DNA of 64,000 nt. It comes from Spongilla lacustris. Its lineage: Eukaryota > Porifera > Demospongiae > Spongillida > Spongillidae. The translations under genes and the position numbers were made by a program. The notes under the pieces are model-generated. The model did no database searches and had not been told where the DNA came from. It was given only the letters and a program-made list of their open reading frames with translations. The stretch covers positions 24,037,790 to 24,101,789 of the forward strand of contig OX442415.1 in the NCBI GenBank assembly GCA_949361645.1. The letters are read 5' to 3'. Below, piece after piece: positions 10,687 to 23,369 of the stretch (its first letter is position 1; the number at the start of each line of letters is the position of its first letter).

Positions 10687-12896
10687 GAAGCTCACAGTAG
10701 TTTGCGGCTGGACACTAGGTTACAATTAGAACAATACCGTAAATGGTTTTGGAACTATAATCCACACCTCATTATCAATGGTACTTTTTGAGCGAGCCGT
10801 ATCCATACTTCATATAGGTCGAATATGTGCAAAACATGGTTCTTTGATCTTGATGTTCATCGTAGGTAAGTAAATCCCATATGCGCAAGCGCTTTGTTGC
10901 GTTTCCTTTAAATGCGCATCCTACTTTTGCACCATTGCCGTAGGGAAGGGTGTAAGTTCAAGCCTATGAGGCGGACGCCAGGCAAATTCCCAAGTAAGTC
11001 AGGACGTAGCATCATCGAGAAAAAGCATCACAATAGGCAAACACATGGTTTAGAAAGTGTCACATTTTTTCTTTCAGCACACAAATCACGAATGTGTTTT
11101 TTATGAATAATCGGCAACTATTCAATCCGGTCACAGTAGTTGAATCGGTCCGCACAACTATATGGTCCAGCAACGCTGCAGTGTGGAAGCCTTTTGGTGG
11201 CTACAGGAAAGAGAAAAAGGCCATCATGTAAGTGTACAGAATTTTCTGAACGTGTGAATAGCGTCTTCAGCATTGCCTTTACCAATTCGCAAGATCCACC
11301 CCTCTATTGTTGTGAATTTGTACAAACGGGTGATGAGCAGAGCTACACCATATTACAGCTCCACAAATGTATACCAATGGAAGACACATGATGAAAGCTT
11401 ACATGTACATATAGCCTACCCAGATATCAGCCCAAGAGAGGTGACAAGCATACACAGGCACATGCAAAAGGTCTCATAAAATAATTGCCCTCATTAAAGG
11501 GTCGTACCACCACATCACTCCTGTCCCTGTGTCCCATGGCTAAACAGAAATAAATAAGGATTAAATGCTAGTTGCATAGGAGGCTTTCCAGAAAGAACAC
11601 TGGAAACCATCACATCTAACGAGTGCCGCATATCAGAGCCACACTTTGACACATAAGCAGTCACAGGTCAGTATCTCAATTGTGGTAGGATGGATACCTG
11701 GGCTCCATCAGATTTGACCCATGGAATCTTCATTCATGAAGATCTTTGGGCTCTTTCTGTTATAACCCGCAGCTGGTCTTTGTACCCATGGCCACAACCA
11801 GCACATCCAGCTTTTTAGCTTTCTGTACAGACTTGTCAAGGTGAACTGGCAACAAAGGAGGAGCTGCTTATATATGTAGCTGATTGGGGAGTATGAGTCC
11901 ATCACCATAGAAATGATTAAACAGATTGAGGAGAAGGGGAAGCTACAGGATGCAATGATACGATTCCAATATGTCAACTATAAAAACACACACAGACTTT
12001 CCAAGGTCAACTGGCAAATGAAATAGTCAAAACCACCTATCCTGATGCATACTAGCCATCAAATATCAACACATTGTGTACATTAATGGTTACTGTAGCA
12101 CAAGAGAAGTGCCCTACACACATGCATCACTAGGTACACAAATCACAATTCGAAGTCTATCAACAAAGCATGGAACATCACTAATCATGGCCAACCTTAG
12201 GGCATCATTCCCAGGCATCTCAAAACTAGTACCACTAAAAATGCATTTCATACCACCCCATGGGCAAGGCGTACCCGTTCAAGGTTTGGCCTTCTCGGAG
12301 AGCAAGGGGCTGAGTCCAACCACGCCAGGTGTTAATAATTTGCAGAAGTCATACCATGCCTTGTATCATGATGCTCAATGCAGCACAGTATGTGAAAGCG
12401 AAGCCACCTCACGAGTAAAACCTTTAATTGCACAAAACCACAAGCGTACGTGTATACGCCATACGCACACTCAACTTTAGACGTATCTACCACCGCCAAG
12501 AAAAAATGTGACACTAGTTCCTTACCATACGCTGTAAGTACCTTCTGTCTTCTTTGGTTTTCCACTTTTAGTTTGGCCATAGAATTTGTCCTACAGGGAG
12601 AATAAGCGCTTCAAAGTGGAGATGTCCGTCAAAAGTTGGCCGTTTTTCGCGAGCCATACCACATCTTGGAAACATCTCTGCGCCATGTGATTAGGGCAAT
12701 AAATAGAACAATAGTGGTACAGTCCTTGTATGGCTTGTAAATGGCAACAGGACGTGTCATGTTAACAAGCAGTCTCATGTTTCAAAGGTTGGTGGTTGTC
12801 AAGGCTCGTTGCTAGGTCATTACGTGATCATTTCAATATTTCGGGGAACGAGGCTACTGTCCACGATTTGAATGGCCGCAAACTACTGTGAGCTTC
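10687..12896. mobile_element. 2.2-kb segment bounded by 22-bp perfect inverted repeats
   Basis: GAAGCTCACAGTAGTTTGCG at 10687 (the match runs on to 10708) recurs inverted at 12875-12896. The interior holds several unrecognised open frames, for example 11140-11391 and 12076-12480 on the plus strand. No clear target duplication is visible. Related end sequences recur at about 33715-33770, 37800-37855 and 54105-54165. Confidence 0.5.
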
Positions 12897-13029
12897 AGAT
12901 CAGCAAAATTAACTTATGTGAATTTACAATGAATTAATATATATCTATATACTACAAGTTGTTATTTAATTAAATATATTTATTCACCATTTTGTTCAAT
13001 TAATATCAATATTAGTTGAATAATTCTGG

Positions 13030-13255
13030 CTGATGACGCAATGCATTACGCAATGACAATTTTGATGAATAAATTATGCGCGGTAGAAATTAATTTTTTG
13101 TCTTGATTTTAGTTCAAGAATGGTTAATGGAATAATTATTTTGAGTACATATGTCATGATCAGACCGATTTATAGGACATTTTACAAGTGTTTAAAATTC
13201 AATTTGAAATAAAAAGCAAGATGACCGCCTATATATGGGCCATTTCTGGATATGT
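13030..13255. repeat. Dispersed ~225-bp repeat, copy 2
   Basis: Direct copy of 4027-4250 with scattered substitutions. It ends shortly before the C/G-rich insertion at 13297. Confidence 0.65.
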
Positions 13256-13296
13256 GTTTGTTAGTGGCATCCTGGCCTGGGCACGAATGTTGGTTC

Positions 13297-14604
13297 CAGG
13301 GGCGGACGCAGGATATAGTTAGGGGGGGCGCTAAGGGCAGAGGGTAGGAAAGGTCGCCCCCTCCCGCTCCAGCTAGGGGGTATGGGGGAGCGCTGTAAGC
13401 TCCCCCATTGGGGTCTGGGGCTTCACCTCAGAAGCTTTGCAAGTTCCGCGTTACGAAGCTTCAGAACAATACGGAATTTCATACCGAAACAGCCTTTATG
13501 CCTTCGAGTTGTGCAAACTGCGCATGCGCACGTGCTGTAGCAGCTTTGGGTTTGACGTTCGTCTGACGCACAACCATTCCTCTCTAGCACACTTCAGCTC
13601 ATGTTAACCTTTAATCTGCGTGAAACGATCCTGAATTCAGGATCGGTAAAATCCTGAATTCAGGATGGTGAGTTCTGCCGTTTATAACAATGCAACCATT
13701 GCAGCAGTAAAAATTAAAATCATTAAAACATAAAAGCTGTTTCTTTCAACAATGGTGCACACATTCTATAGCATGGAATAATTTTTATCATCTAGAAAGC
13801 AGCCCAAACTTCAAGGATGCATAAGCACGTTCGTTGCTCCAGCGTACGTAAATTAAATGATTAGCAATTTATAGTTTGTAATGCTTACAAAGAGCATTGA
13901 AAATATCAATTGTACTCATTTTCACTACTTATTGGTGGTGCACCTTCAGACTCTTGGTAGAAGTTGTATTTTTCTCAAACTTGTACACAAAATAATGGAA
14001 AAGTGTAATTTTTTATCACTGTCCGAGCATCCACCCCTTCTTTTTATCAGTACTGGTGACAGCATTTCTACCAATGCCAGGCATTTCTGCATCGCTCTCA
14101 ACGGCAGAAATGCTTTTTTATTTTTATTTTACAGAGGCTAACCATCGTACCACCCGCTCTGACTCGCTTCTCTTAGTCCGCCTTGAGTTAATTCGATGCT
14201 CGTACCTCCTGTGTCCCATATTGTTTAATTTGCTTATGTGGCTCTCCTTACAGATCTTTAATTAGTAACAGTTTCTATCTTGAAAGTACGCTTCCTGCTC
14301 ATTCCTCAACCTTATACCTGACTTTGATGGTAACCACGGCATTATTTGCGAACGAAAAAGTAAACTAAGCCTAAACATTGTTTTTTCTAAAAGAAATAAA
14401 GATTTGAATGACTAAAATGGATAGCGCTGTTTAGATGAAAGCCTATACAGAAGCTAAATATTAAAAAAAAAATCATCAATACCGGATTTCCATCCTGAAG
14501 TAAGGATGAAAATAGATTAAAGGTTAAGGGTTACAGGTTAACTTAATAGTCTTATTATATATTTTTATCATCCGTATGTTAGGGGGGGCGTGCGCCCTCC
14601 ACGC

Positions 14605-14642
<38 letters not shown>

Positions 14643-14652
14643 TCTGCCACTG
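13297..14652. mobile_element. C/G-rich insertion with CAGGGGCGG and CCACTG ends
   Basis: The left end CAGGGGCGGACGCAGGATAT and the right end CTAAATCTGCCACTG are imperfect inverted repeats, directly flanked by GGTTC on both sides (13292-13296, 14653-14657). A 33-base poly-C tract ends the element. Near the left end is the CAGCTAGGGGGTATGGGGGA block shared with 3.3 kb (inverted) and 19.18 kb. Confidence 0.55.
14606..14638. repeat. Poly-C tract at the edge of the 13.3-kb element
   Basis: 33 uninterrupted C, the longest homopolymer in the window. Exact length is uncertain in any assembly. Confidence 0.9.
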
Positions 14653-14686
14653 GGTTCCTAACTGGAATCTGAAGAACCATTGTGAG

Positions 14687-17600
14687 GTGAAGAAGGTTTT
14701 CAGTCTTAAATCCATTCTGGCTCCATTAGACCAGTTGCAGGTCACTGAAACAGATTTTCTTTCTGATGATCTCCCGCCATCTGCTGCTGCCATGCTCACC
14801 AGCATAACCTCTAATATCAGAGATGCATTGAAATGTGAAAAACGTTTCACCTCTTTGAATGCAAGATGACTACATGTGCCTCTAGCAGATGCACCAAGGA
14901 AATACGTGGCATCCCTTCTCACACTGAATCTTGGCTATGTAAAACACATTATGTTTCAAGCTAAGGTAGACAAACTATCTTTCACATGGTTTGAATCTTC
15001 AGAATTATGCTGAGACACACTCTCGTGTAAGTGAGGATAGCATTCACTATGTTGTAAACTATGTGTACAGCAATGACAACATATGCCGCCTTGCGTGGCA
15101 AGCTAAAAAGCGTGCTCCAAACAAGGATTTAAGGTGGAAGGATCTGAAGAATATACATGCAATGAAGTCCTTGGTACTCAGGCATGACATCTCTACAATG
15201 TACAAAGTGTACTTGGACAAGCACACTGAGGAGATGCCTGGCAAAAACCAGTGGGAAGAACCCTGTTCTATGATATTGTGAACCACATCACTGGTGGTGG
15301 CAAGCATCATGAGTAATTGATGTGCTTGCACCTCTCGCAGATGTAGACCATTCATTACGTGACACTTTGTACAGTCTCCGGTCTGATGCATATACATTTC
15401 TCAACTACTGCTATGGGGTCCATGTGAGAGAGGGTGTCAAAGCATTTGATGCGGAATTGGTGTGCCTTCCAATGCATCATCCTCAGGAACATGATGTCCA
15501 ACAGTTTAGAGCTTACCAGAAATTGAATGAGTTAGTTCAATATACCGATGAACCAGGTTCGAAGCCAGCTCAGTTCCTGTGCTAAAGCTGTTGGTGTAGT
15601 GTTGGAACGCAATGAAAGCATAAGTGCTACCACACACTCACCAGGATTTTTGCTTGATCTTGTGCCTGACAAAACGCCAAGCAAGGAGCTAAAACCCGGT
15701 GGTCGCCTGGAATGCTGTGCCTGCCAAGGCCCTTATCTATTTTATGATAAGCTGAGGCATGTGGCACTGTCCAAGCTAGATGAAGACCCCAGTAGGTTGG
15801 CTGAAATTTCGGATGTACTTGTGACCATTCATCAGTGCGAGCACCGGTCTTATCGCTACATGGCTCATGTTATGCAGGCTGCCCATCAGGAGCACAGAAT
15901 GAAGCAAGCCATGGCAGAAATGGACTCCAAAACTGCATATTTAGTCTTTGACTTCAAGCAAAAGTTTCTTGCCAAGGGTTTTTGTGAAGGTGGTGACAGT
16001 TATTATGGAAAGAAGGTTATTTTGCATGTGGTGGGGTGCTGGTGTTCATGTAAAGTCAGATACAGATGGAGTGTATGATGAGTGTGATGGGTCCCGAGAT
16101 GAGAAACTGCATGTGGTGATAGACTTTACAGCCAATGAATCTCAATCACAGCAGCATACTATGCAGCTGGTGAATGAGGTCAATGTGGATGATGAGCAAG
16201 ATGAAAGTGATGAAGATGATGTCAAGAGTGGTGAAGAGTGTGTTGAGGGTAATAGTGAGCAAGATCAGCTTGACAATCAGGGTGACAATTGTGACAGTGA
16301 GCAAGGTGTAAGGGCTATATGTAAGGTGGGGTTTGTCATGCGTAATGTTCAAGGTGAAAATGAGATAGAAGAAAACACACAGAATGGAGGTGAAAATGTG
16401 CTGCAAGATGAGACTGAAGATGATGCCAGTGATAAAGAGCAGGGATGTATCACTTCTGAGCAAGTCGATGAAACAGATGAAGAGAAAACTGATAGCACTC
16501 AAGAAAAGGTGAATCTGCATTTTATAGACTGTATCTTAGAAGGAGAGCAAAAAGCAGATGCCAATGTTGTACTATCTTGTTTGGAGGCAGCTTTTCGGTG
16601 CCTTGAAGCTAAGGTTCCCCCATGTTGAGAAGATCATTGTTCAAAGTGACAATACGAAGAACTTAGCTGGCCGGCAGACCAAGCTGTTCCTGCCACATGT
16701 GTGTAGTGCTTCAGGGCTAAAGCTTGTGGCCTATTTTCACAACGAAGCCCAAAGTGGAAAAGATGTGTGGGACACACACTTTTTGCACCAGCAAACTCAT
16801 GTGGATAATTACCTTGTCCAGGGAGAGGGAGGAAGAAAGGTGTCAACACCTAAGCAGCTTGCTGTGGCATTGATGGAGAATCCTGTACGCAATTCAAAAG
16901 TGTTGTTGGTTAAGTTAGATTTCAAGGCCCCATATCGATTTGCTGTTATTCCCACCATTATGGGTATTTCGGATTTCTATGCAGCACAGTATGTGACAAC
17001 CATGGATGATCAGAAAATAATTTGATTTTACAACAGTCTGGGGCAGATGGTACCATCCAAGTCTGTATCAATCCCATCATGCCAAGCAGTTTCCATGACC
17101 GAGGGGATGGGCTCTGTGAACATCAACTTTACAGGTGTCACTGTGCTTCTCAACAGTGATGACAACAGTAACCGCGCACAGGCACAGAAGTACAAAAAAG
17201 AGGTACAAAAGGAGTATCTCTGATGTCAGTAAACGAGAGAAGCTACGCAAAGAAATGCAATGTAACAATGAGAAAGCCTTAGATGAAATTCGTGCCATTT
17301 ATCCACAATGTGCCAAGTGTTTGTACCATTTCAGATCACCACATCTCCTTGAACAGCATGTGTGCTATGAGAATGCGAAATCTCAAGATGCTATTAACAT
17401 TGCAATGAAACATGCTGATCAACTTCGAGCTAGGATGGACTTCTCCATTGCTGGTGCAATTGATCAAAGTGCAAGTATGTTCTTGGGTGATGGTGAAGCA
17501 ACATACGCAACATTTGAGCCAAACTTTTATGCAGGTTGGGCTCATACAAAAAAAAACATGCACCCAGAGCGCTCCTACAAGGTTATCAATATCATCCAAG

Positions 17601-18007
17601 AATGCTGGAAAGCAGGAGACAATAAAGAACATGGTAATGTTAAGATATCAGCTGATGGGGATTATGCCAGGTTGGATGAAATGCAGCTACAGAAGGCAAT
17701 TCGACTAAGTGAGCTTCCACTTCCTGGGAAGATACGGGCAGTGTACCAAAGAATTGGTAGCAAACCACAGGCAGAATGTGCTGGTACATGTAAGAAGCGT
17801 GGAAGGCCTCGTGCGGATAATGTAGCAGACTATGGAACCAAGAAGGCTAGGGTATCTTACCAGGATTGTGATTTGCAAAAGGACCTCACAATGTGGACAA
17901 AGCTTGAGCTTCAAGCCTATCTTTGCCATCACAGTCTGAAAAAAACTGGTAACAAACCTGAGCTCATATTTCGTACCAAGGAACACATGGATAAAATCAG
18001 ACACTGA
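14687..18007 (+). pseudogene. Decayed DDE-type transposase-like gene with acidic insert, C2HC finger and SAP motif
   Basis: Seen: a chain of plus-strand reading frames (14687-14869, 14991-15281, 15322-15585, 15548-16078, 15948-16628, 16558-17025, 17135-18007) that overlap or abut and change frame, so at least five indels or stops break one long gene. Features in order: a cysteine-containing block ending ECCACQGPYLFYDKLRH; VFDFKQKF and, later, IVQSDN, spaced like the first two acidic residues of an RNase H-fold transposase; a very acidic low-complexity stretch (16080-16510); a C2HC finger-like CAKCLYHF with HLLEQHVC; a basic KKRGRPRA motif; and a C-terminal SAP-like DNA-binding motif (LQAYLCHHSLKKTGNKPELI). 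Known: DNA transposases often combine such parts. I cannot name the superfamily. A 1.36-kb C/G-rich insertion lies just upstream. Confidence 0.55.
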
Positions 18008-19011
18008 TAGTACAACACATGCCAATTTGTTTGTTATATGAGCAAGTGCGCAATGAATTGACGTAAATAGGACTGAGTACGAGGGGAAAAAAGCTGTTGA
18101 GCAATCGTTTGGTAAAAGACACGAGTGCAAACGTTGGCGCGTGCATAGGAAACATACGTTTTTATAACCTATAAGCTTTTATAGTTCTAATTCAACAAAC
18201 TGCATTTGTGTTAAAAGCAGTACAAAAAAAGTGTACCTTTTATCGGTACGGGCTAAACCTCGCGGCTTCAAATAAATGCAGGCTGCGATCAGCTATAGAT
18301 ATAATACTGCAAATTGTGCCATACGCTATGCAGAGAGTTGCTTCAAAACACCTAATATTATTTTTTAGTAAGGGACCTAATGAGACTATTTTTTGTTTTT
18401 ACTAGTTCGACAAAATGGGCTTCAGTAAAAGTTGCTCGTATTTCACGGACGCGGTGTTAAGTGTCATATCATATTTATAGGCCTAAATCAGTTCTTCTAA
18501 GTCCTTGACCAATTTGAAAAGGAATTGAATGTATTATGGCTAATCATAACTCATAAAGCTCCTGATGTTAGATGTCTAGGTAAACCAGCATCTGCGAAAC
18601 GAACTTTGTATGTATTCATGAAATTAAATTTTCATGGTACATAGCAATGGCATGTTAACAACGTTTTTTGACGTTTCAAAGAAGGTACAATAAAAAATCG
18701 CAACGTTTAATTGTATACTCTATTTAGAAAGCAGTACACCTTAGCATTCGTATTGCGTATGATTATACATGTATACATAACACTGTGTAAAAGAGTGTAC
18801 AAAGTTGAAACCTTGGCTAATTTGAAGTTTTGTCGTCCTTAAACTATCGAGAACAACATTTTCAAAAAGACCTACCTCTCGTAACCTTTCCAAAAACCAG
18901 TCACAATTTTTGACGTAATTTTTGGGTACGCAGATTTAACCATAGATAATACTCTATTATTTATGATTTAACGTTACGTGAAATGATTTCCAAGTACCTA
19001 TCGATTCGCGG
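18008..19011. other. AT-rich non-coding
   Basis: No gene or repeat recognised between the transposase-like pseudogene and the GCGGGAAAAAGT repeats. Confidence 0.5.
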
Positions 19012-19140
19012 CAATGATTTTGGCAAATTGCGTCCCGCTCAATGTATGGGAAGGCGGTTGTTATATAACTGGCGCGAATCTAGCGGGAAAAAGTGTATAT
19101 AGTTTGTTCAACTGTATTTCCACAGTGAAAATGAATATGT
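19012..19140. repeat. Copy of the GCGGGAAAAAGT repeat
   Basis: Holds GATTTTGGCAAATTGCGTCC, AATGTATGGGAAGGCGG and GCGCGAATCTAGCGGGAAAA, homologous to 41.48-41.58 kb and 19.73-19.83 kb. Confidence 0.5.
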
Positions 19141-19260
19141 AGAACGTCCCGGGGAGAGTGCGGGAGGGGGCACCCCTCCCGTCCAGCTAGGGGGTATCAC
19201 CGTATGGGGCTCCCAAATCAGGGTCGGAGCCCCAGGAGCCAACGCTTTTTTGATACGTAA
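19141..19260. repeat. Degenerate fragment of the CAGCTAGGGGGTAT repeat
   Basis: CCAGCTAGGGGGTAT followed by a GGGGCTCCC block and a GGAGCCCCAGG block matches the internal part of the elements at 3.3 and 13.4 kb, with more divergence. Confidence 0.5.
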
Positions 19261-19571
19261 GACCTACATAAACTACACAAAAGTTACGTGCATGTGCATG
19301 TGTTACACATTATAATTAAGCTTGTATTTTACGCGCATGGTATATATTGTGGGCGATAATTATTCGTGTTGCTATGAGTCACGCCCACAACTGAATACAC
19401 ATGCATTGTATACTTAATGCTTTCAGTTAACTTGGCTCAGGACGATATTTAAACGCGTACTGTACATTCTCATAAGCTGACAAAGCCATTCAAGCTTGAG
19501 ACGATTACAGGTGGTTGATCATCATAATCACAAATGGCGCAGCTATATGGCACGAAAATAAAATTCTTTGT

Positions 19572-19591
19572 GGGGGGGGGGGGGGGGGGGG
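19572..19591. repeat. Poly-G tract
   Basis: 20 G. Confidence 0.9.
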
Positions 19592-19685
19592 AGGGAGTAA
19601 TTAAATTTCTTCAAATTAGGTTTGTAGGGATACAGGTCCTATACCTGTCGATTTGTTCTGTTCGTTAATTTTCAAAGTATGTCGT

Positions 19686-19990
19686 CTTTTTCCCGCTCGA
19701 TTCGCGCCAATGATAATATTTTGACCGCCTCCCCATGCCATACATTGAGCGGGACGCGATTTGCCAAAATCATTGGCGCGAATCGAGCGGGAAAAAGTGG
19801 ACGTACTTTGTTCAACTGTATCTCCGTAACGGATGGATAAAAATTAATGAACACAACAAATCGATAGGTATAAGACCTCTCTCTCTCTCAAACCGAATTT
19901 GAAGTGATTCGATTACATGTACGTACTCCTACAGAAAGTTATGTCGGATTTGAACCCGGTGTAGGTATGTTACAAGATTTCTCAAATTCG
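19686..19990. repeat. Copy of the same repeat with a 29-bp perfect inverted repeat
   Basis: 19686-19714 and 19769-19797 are perfect inverted copies (CTTTTTCCCGCTCGATTCGC and its complement) around a 54-base spacer. The part to the right continues the dispersed repeat through GGATTTGAACCCGGTG. Confidence 0.55.
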
Positions 19991-20306
19991 TTGGATTGCA
20001 AAGATTTATGCATCATTAAAAAGCTCTATACGAATAGTTTTGAAAAATATCTGATTCGTCGCTCTGTGATGAAACGTTACAGAGTTACGACTTTTCAAAG
20101 TGGCGAATTTCACGTAAATTTGCGCCATACATTTCAATGGACATGCGCAACTTTTTTGTGACCGGATTTTGAAACCCTATACCGTTAACAGTTTACAAGA
20201 TGTGAAAACGAAATAGGCGTCAACAAAACATGTATGCCATGCAATACTAAAGTTTGCTAACAGACGACTCAGTGTTAGTTATGACCATTAACAATGCATA
20301 CATGTA

Positions 20307-20368
20307 GTTGGGCGTAGCCCGACCTTCGCGTATTGCCGCCAATACGCGAAGGTCGGGCTACGCCCAAC
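20307..20368. mobile_element. 62-bp perfect hairpin element flanked by TA
   Basis: Two 29-base arms starting GTTGGGCGTAGCCCGACCTT are perfectly complementary around a 4-base centre, with TA on both sides. Related ends occur at 28107-28624, 31130-31176 and 55074-55116. Confidence 0.7.
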
Positions 20369-21340
20369 TAGCATACATGCATGTATACATGCATACATTA
20401 CATAGGAATTCATTACAACAATACACACAACATCAGCTCCAAGTTCGTATTTGGTCAGTTCTAAGTCTTCAGCATCATCCTATACGTTTCATTTTGCTTC
20501 CAATACACCACGACATGTGTTTTGCTCCTCAGTTTTTAGTTTCTCAAATTTTCCACTATATACAACCTTGTTTTGACCTTCTTCATCATACCACACAGAT
20601 ATTTAAGCTTTTTAATGATGCAAAAATCGTTGCAATCCAACGAATTTGAAAATGCCTACATACATGCACTTAATAAACACAATCTCTGGTTGGCTTGCAC
20701 CCTCAGAATGATGCATATAGTCACTGATATACACAATCTCTGGCTGGCTTGCGCCCTAAGTCAAAAGAACAATGCATAGACACAAAGGCTAATTGTACAA
20801 ACTACTGATTGTGCATCACAACAACAAGTTGAAGTTGTCAGGTTCTTTATGTTGCATGGGAGTCCAATTGTGATCACAGAAAGTTCCAATAACTCACAAA
20901 ACTGCAGAAAGAATAAATATATAATTAGCTCTGTGCTATGTTTAGTCATACAAATGTATGCTATTCTGATTTCATGGCATCAGGCAATGACTGAATGAGG
21001 CATGCGTGCGATCGTTACACGATACATTAGTCATTACATATTGATATCGATCATATTCCTGCGGGAAGTAGAAAGGGGTCGGCGGGGCTTTAAATTTGCT
21101 TGAAAATCACATAAAACGTGGACTAGACAATATACTTCCAGTCTATTTATCATTCGTTTTCGGGCAAATCGTGAAACATTTGTAAATCATATTCGTCCCG
21201 ATGAAAGAGACTTCGAACTGTCATCTACAACAACACGGTGCTACTTTTGTAAAGGTTATATAGCATAGATCAAAAAAGGCCATCAAAAAAGGAGTATCTC
21301 GTCCGTCCCGTAAAACATTATTGATCAAAAATCGGCGCCA
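20369..21340. other. Non-coding
   Basis: Only a short direct repeat (CACAATCTCTGG.TGGCTTGC at 20679 and 20734) was noticed. Confidence 0.45.
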
Positions 21341-21954
21341 TTTTGTGGGCGTGTTGTAACATACCTGGTATCGAACGTTGCAATACTGGCAGGGATCAAT
21401 TGATAGACCCCAAAATGTAATTTATCATAGAGAAAGGTTTACTATTAAGTGTTGAAAATAGGAAGTTGATAGCGTCAAGCAGGGTTGCCGAAAGTCAGGC
21501 CAGGCTCCGGCCTGTGACCTGAAGGTCAGGCCAGGGCTCCGGCCTGAAGCCTGAAAGGTCGACCCGGGCCGGATAATTAAATCAAAATACAATTATTACT
21601 TTGAAGTTAATTAAGAAGATTATATACGTTTATTCATTCGTTAACCGTGCAGCCAATGCTTTGAATACAGCGCTGCAGATCCTCTCTAGGCACTTCCCTG
21701 TGTCGCGTAGATTAATAATGCAGATGAGCTTGTAAGCTAGGTACCCGCAACGTCGCAAGCAATCCTCTGTGGTTTGGTCACATTTCAAAGTGCACGAAAC
21801 AAATGAAAAGAGTGGATATATATGAAGGGTTTTAATTCCAAGAATTTCTATAAGCTTGCGAGAAAGTACTTGGCCATACCTGGCCATCTGAGTGGGTATT
21901 TTCTAGAACCATGCTTATACAACAGCATCAAAAGGTGGAATCTTCAATCTCTGG

Positions 21955-23367
21955 CACAGTGCCAAATCAAAATTATCCACAGGGTGTATTCAACCCGGTG
22001 TACGCGTGTTTTACTGTAGTGGAGGATACGCGGTGTATACTTCGAATGCATAACGAGCGTATCTACTCTGTTACTCTTGCTATACACAATAGCTGTATAA
22101 CGCACGATGCACATCGTGTATAACGTGAGTTTACATTCTGCATACACTTGTTATACACAACGATTGTATAACCCGTGAGACATTAAGCGGAAAACGAGTG
22201 TACGCATACAGGTGTGAAATATGCGATGATCACTATGAAATCACGTGGATCGATCACGCGGTGGCAGCTGGCAACTTCCATTCATTTACAGCGGTCATCA
22301 AAGAAGCTAAGATGTCAGTATCGATTCGCTGGACTAGCTGCTAGTGCAATGGACTCATCGAAGTATTTGTACTTGTGTGGGCCGGTATAATGATTGGTAA
22401 GTATAAGATAAGATATTGTATATTGACCGTTGTATTTCGTGCTTTGTAGCGTGGAAAACTGCGGTATAGAGCTTACACCCGATATATAGAAGATAGTGCA
22501 CCGGTAAGACAAAGGTTTGGATCCTTTATTGTTACAGGCTGTTTCACGCATGTGCATGCGCGATTTAATACATCAATGTGTATTTGCAGGATGAAATCGT
22601 AAGTCATTGCTGCAGAAGGTTTAAACAGCAAACAGTAAGTCGCTTACAGAGTGAAGTTAAACAAACTGCCCCATGCAGCAGCATTCACAATCCGCTCTCA
22701 GCAAATTAAAGAGGACGGACAAAACAGCAAATCAACATGGTATGGCAAGATTTATTTGTATAGGCATGCAGCTACGTTAACATCTTTTCTTTCATCTAGC
22801 ATCTCTGACCGGGGAGCATATATGAACAACATAAGAGGCGGCGAAGGCAAACATGCAGGAAGCAAGCAGCCAAGCGGGCACAAAGAGGAGTACAGAAAGA
22901 AAAAAAGAAGATACATTTGGCAACGTTCATGCAGCCACTTTGACTGAGCTGGAAAAGACTGAGAACTTCTATCTTTTATACCTGATTTCATCTGTACTGT
23001 ATTCGTTTCGATATCACACAAGATAACTTGCAATATTAATAATGGTTATGGGACAATATGCGGTGATAAACGGAAGGCATGCCTGTGCTCAAGCATTACG
23101 GAGTTATACTGGTTGATTATAGCCTGCACTGTACCAAAAAAAGGCTTGTTATCCACCCGTTATATGCGCGTTTACTCATGGTATCCTCGCGTCATACGCG
23201 GTTGTATACATAGTGCTATCCACCAACATTACACCCGATCGGATGTCAGTCTCCTTCCACACGTTATCCACCGGTGTAAGCAGCATGTTTAGATTCACGT
23301 AAAACGCGTGTATACAAGCAGTATACACGCATTATACATAGCTGGAAAACAACGTTTTGGCACTGTG
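21955..23367. mobile_element. 1.41-kb inverted-repeat element, copy 1 of a head-to-tail pair
   Basis: It starts CACAGTGCCAAA and ends TTTGGCACTGTG. Subterminal regions on both sides are full of short GTATAC, TTATCCAC and TATACAC motifs. No transposase was recognised; a 98-residue frame (22651-22947) is shared by both copies but has no known relative. CACTA/EnSpm-type elements have CAC ends and subterminal repeats, so that class is possible (inference). Confidence 0.7.
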
Positions 23368-23369
23368 TG

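Noticed and set aside
16146..16520. 124-codon hydrophobic minus-strand frame
   Set aside because: It is the complement of the acidic low-complexity tract of the transposase-like gene; hydrophobicity comes from antisense GAT/GAA codons.
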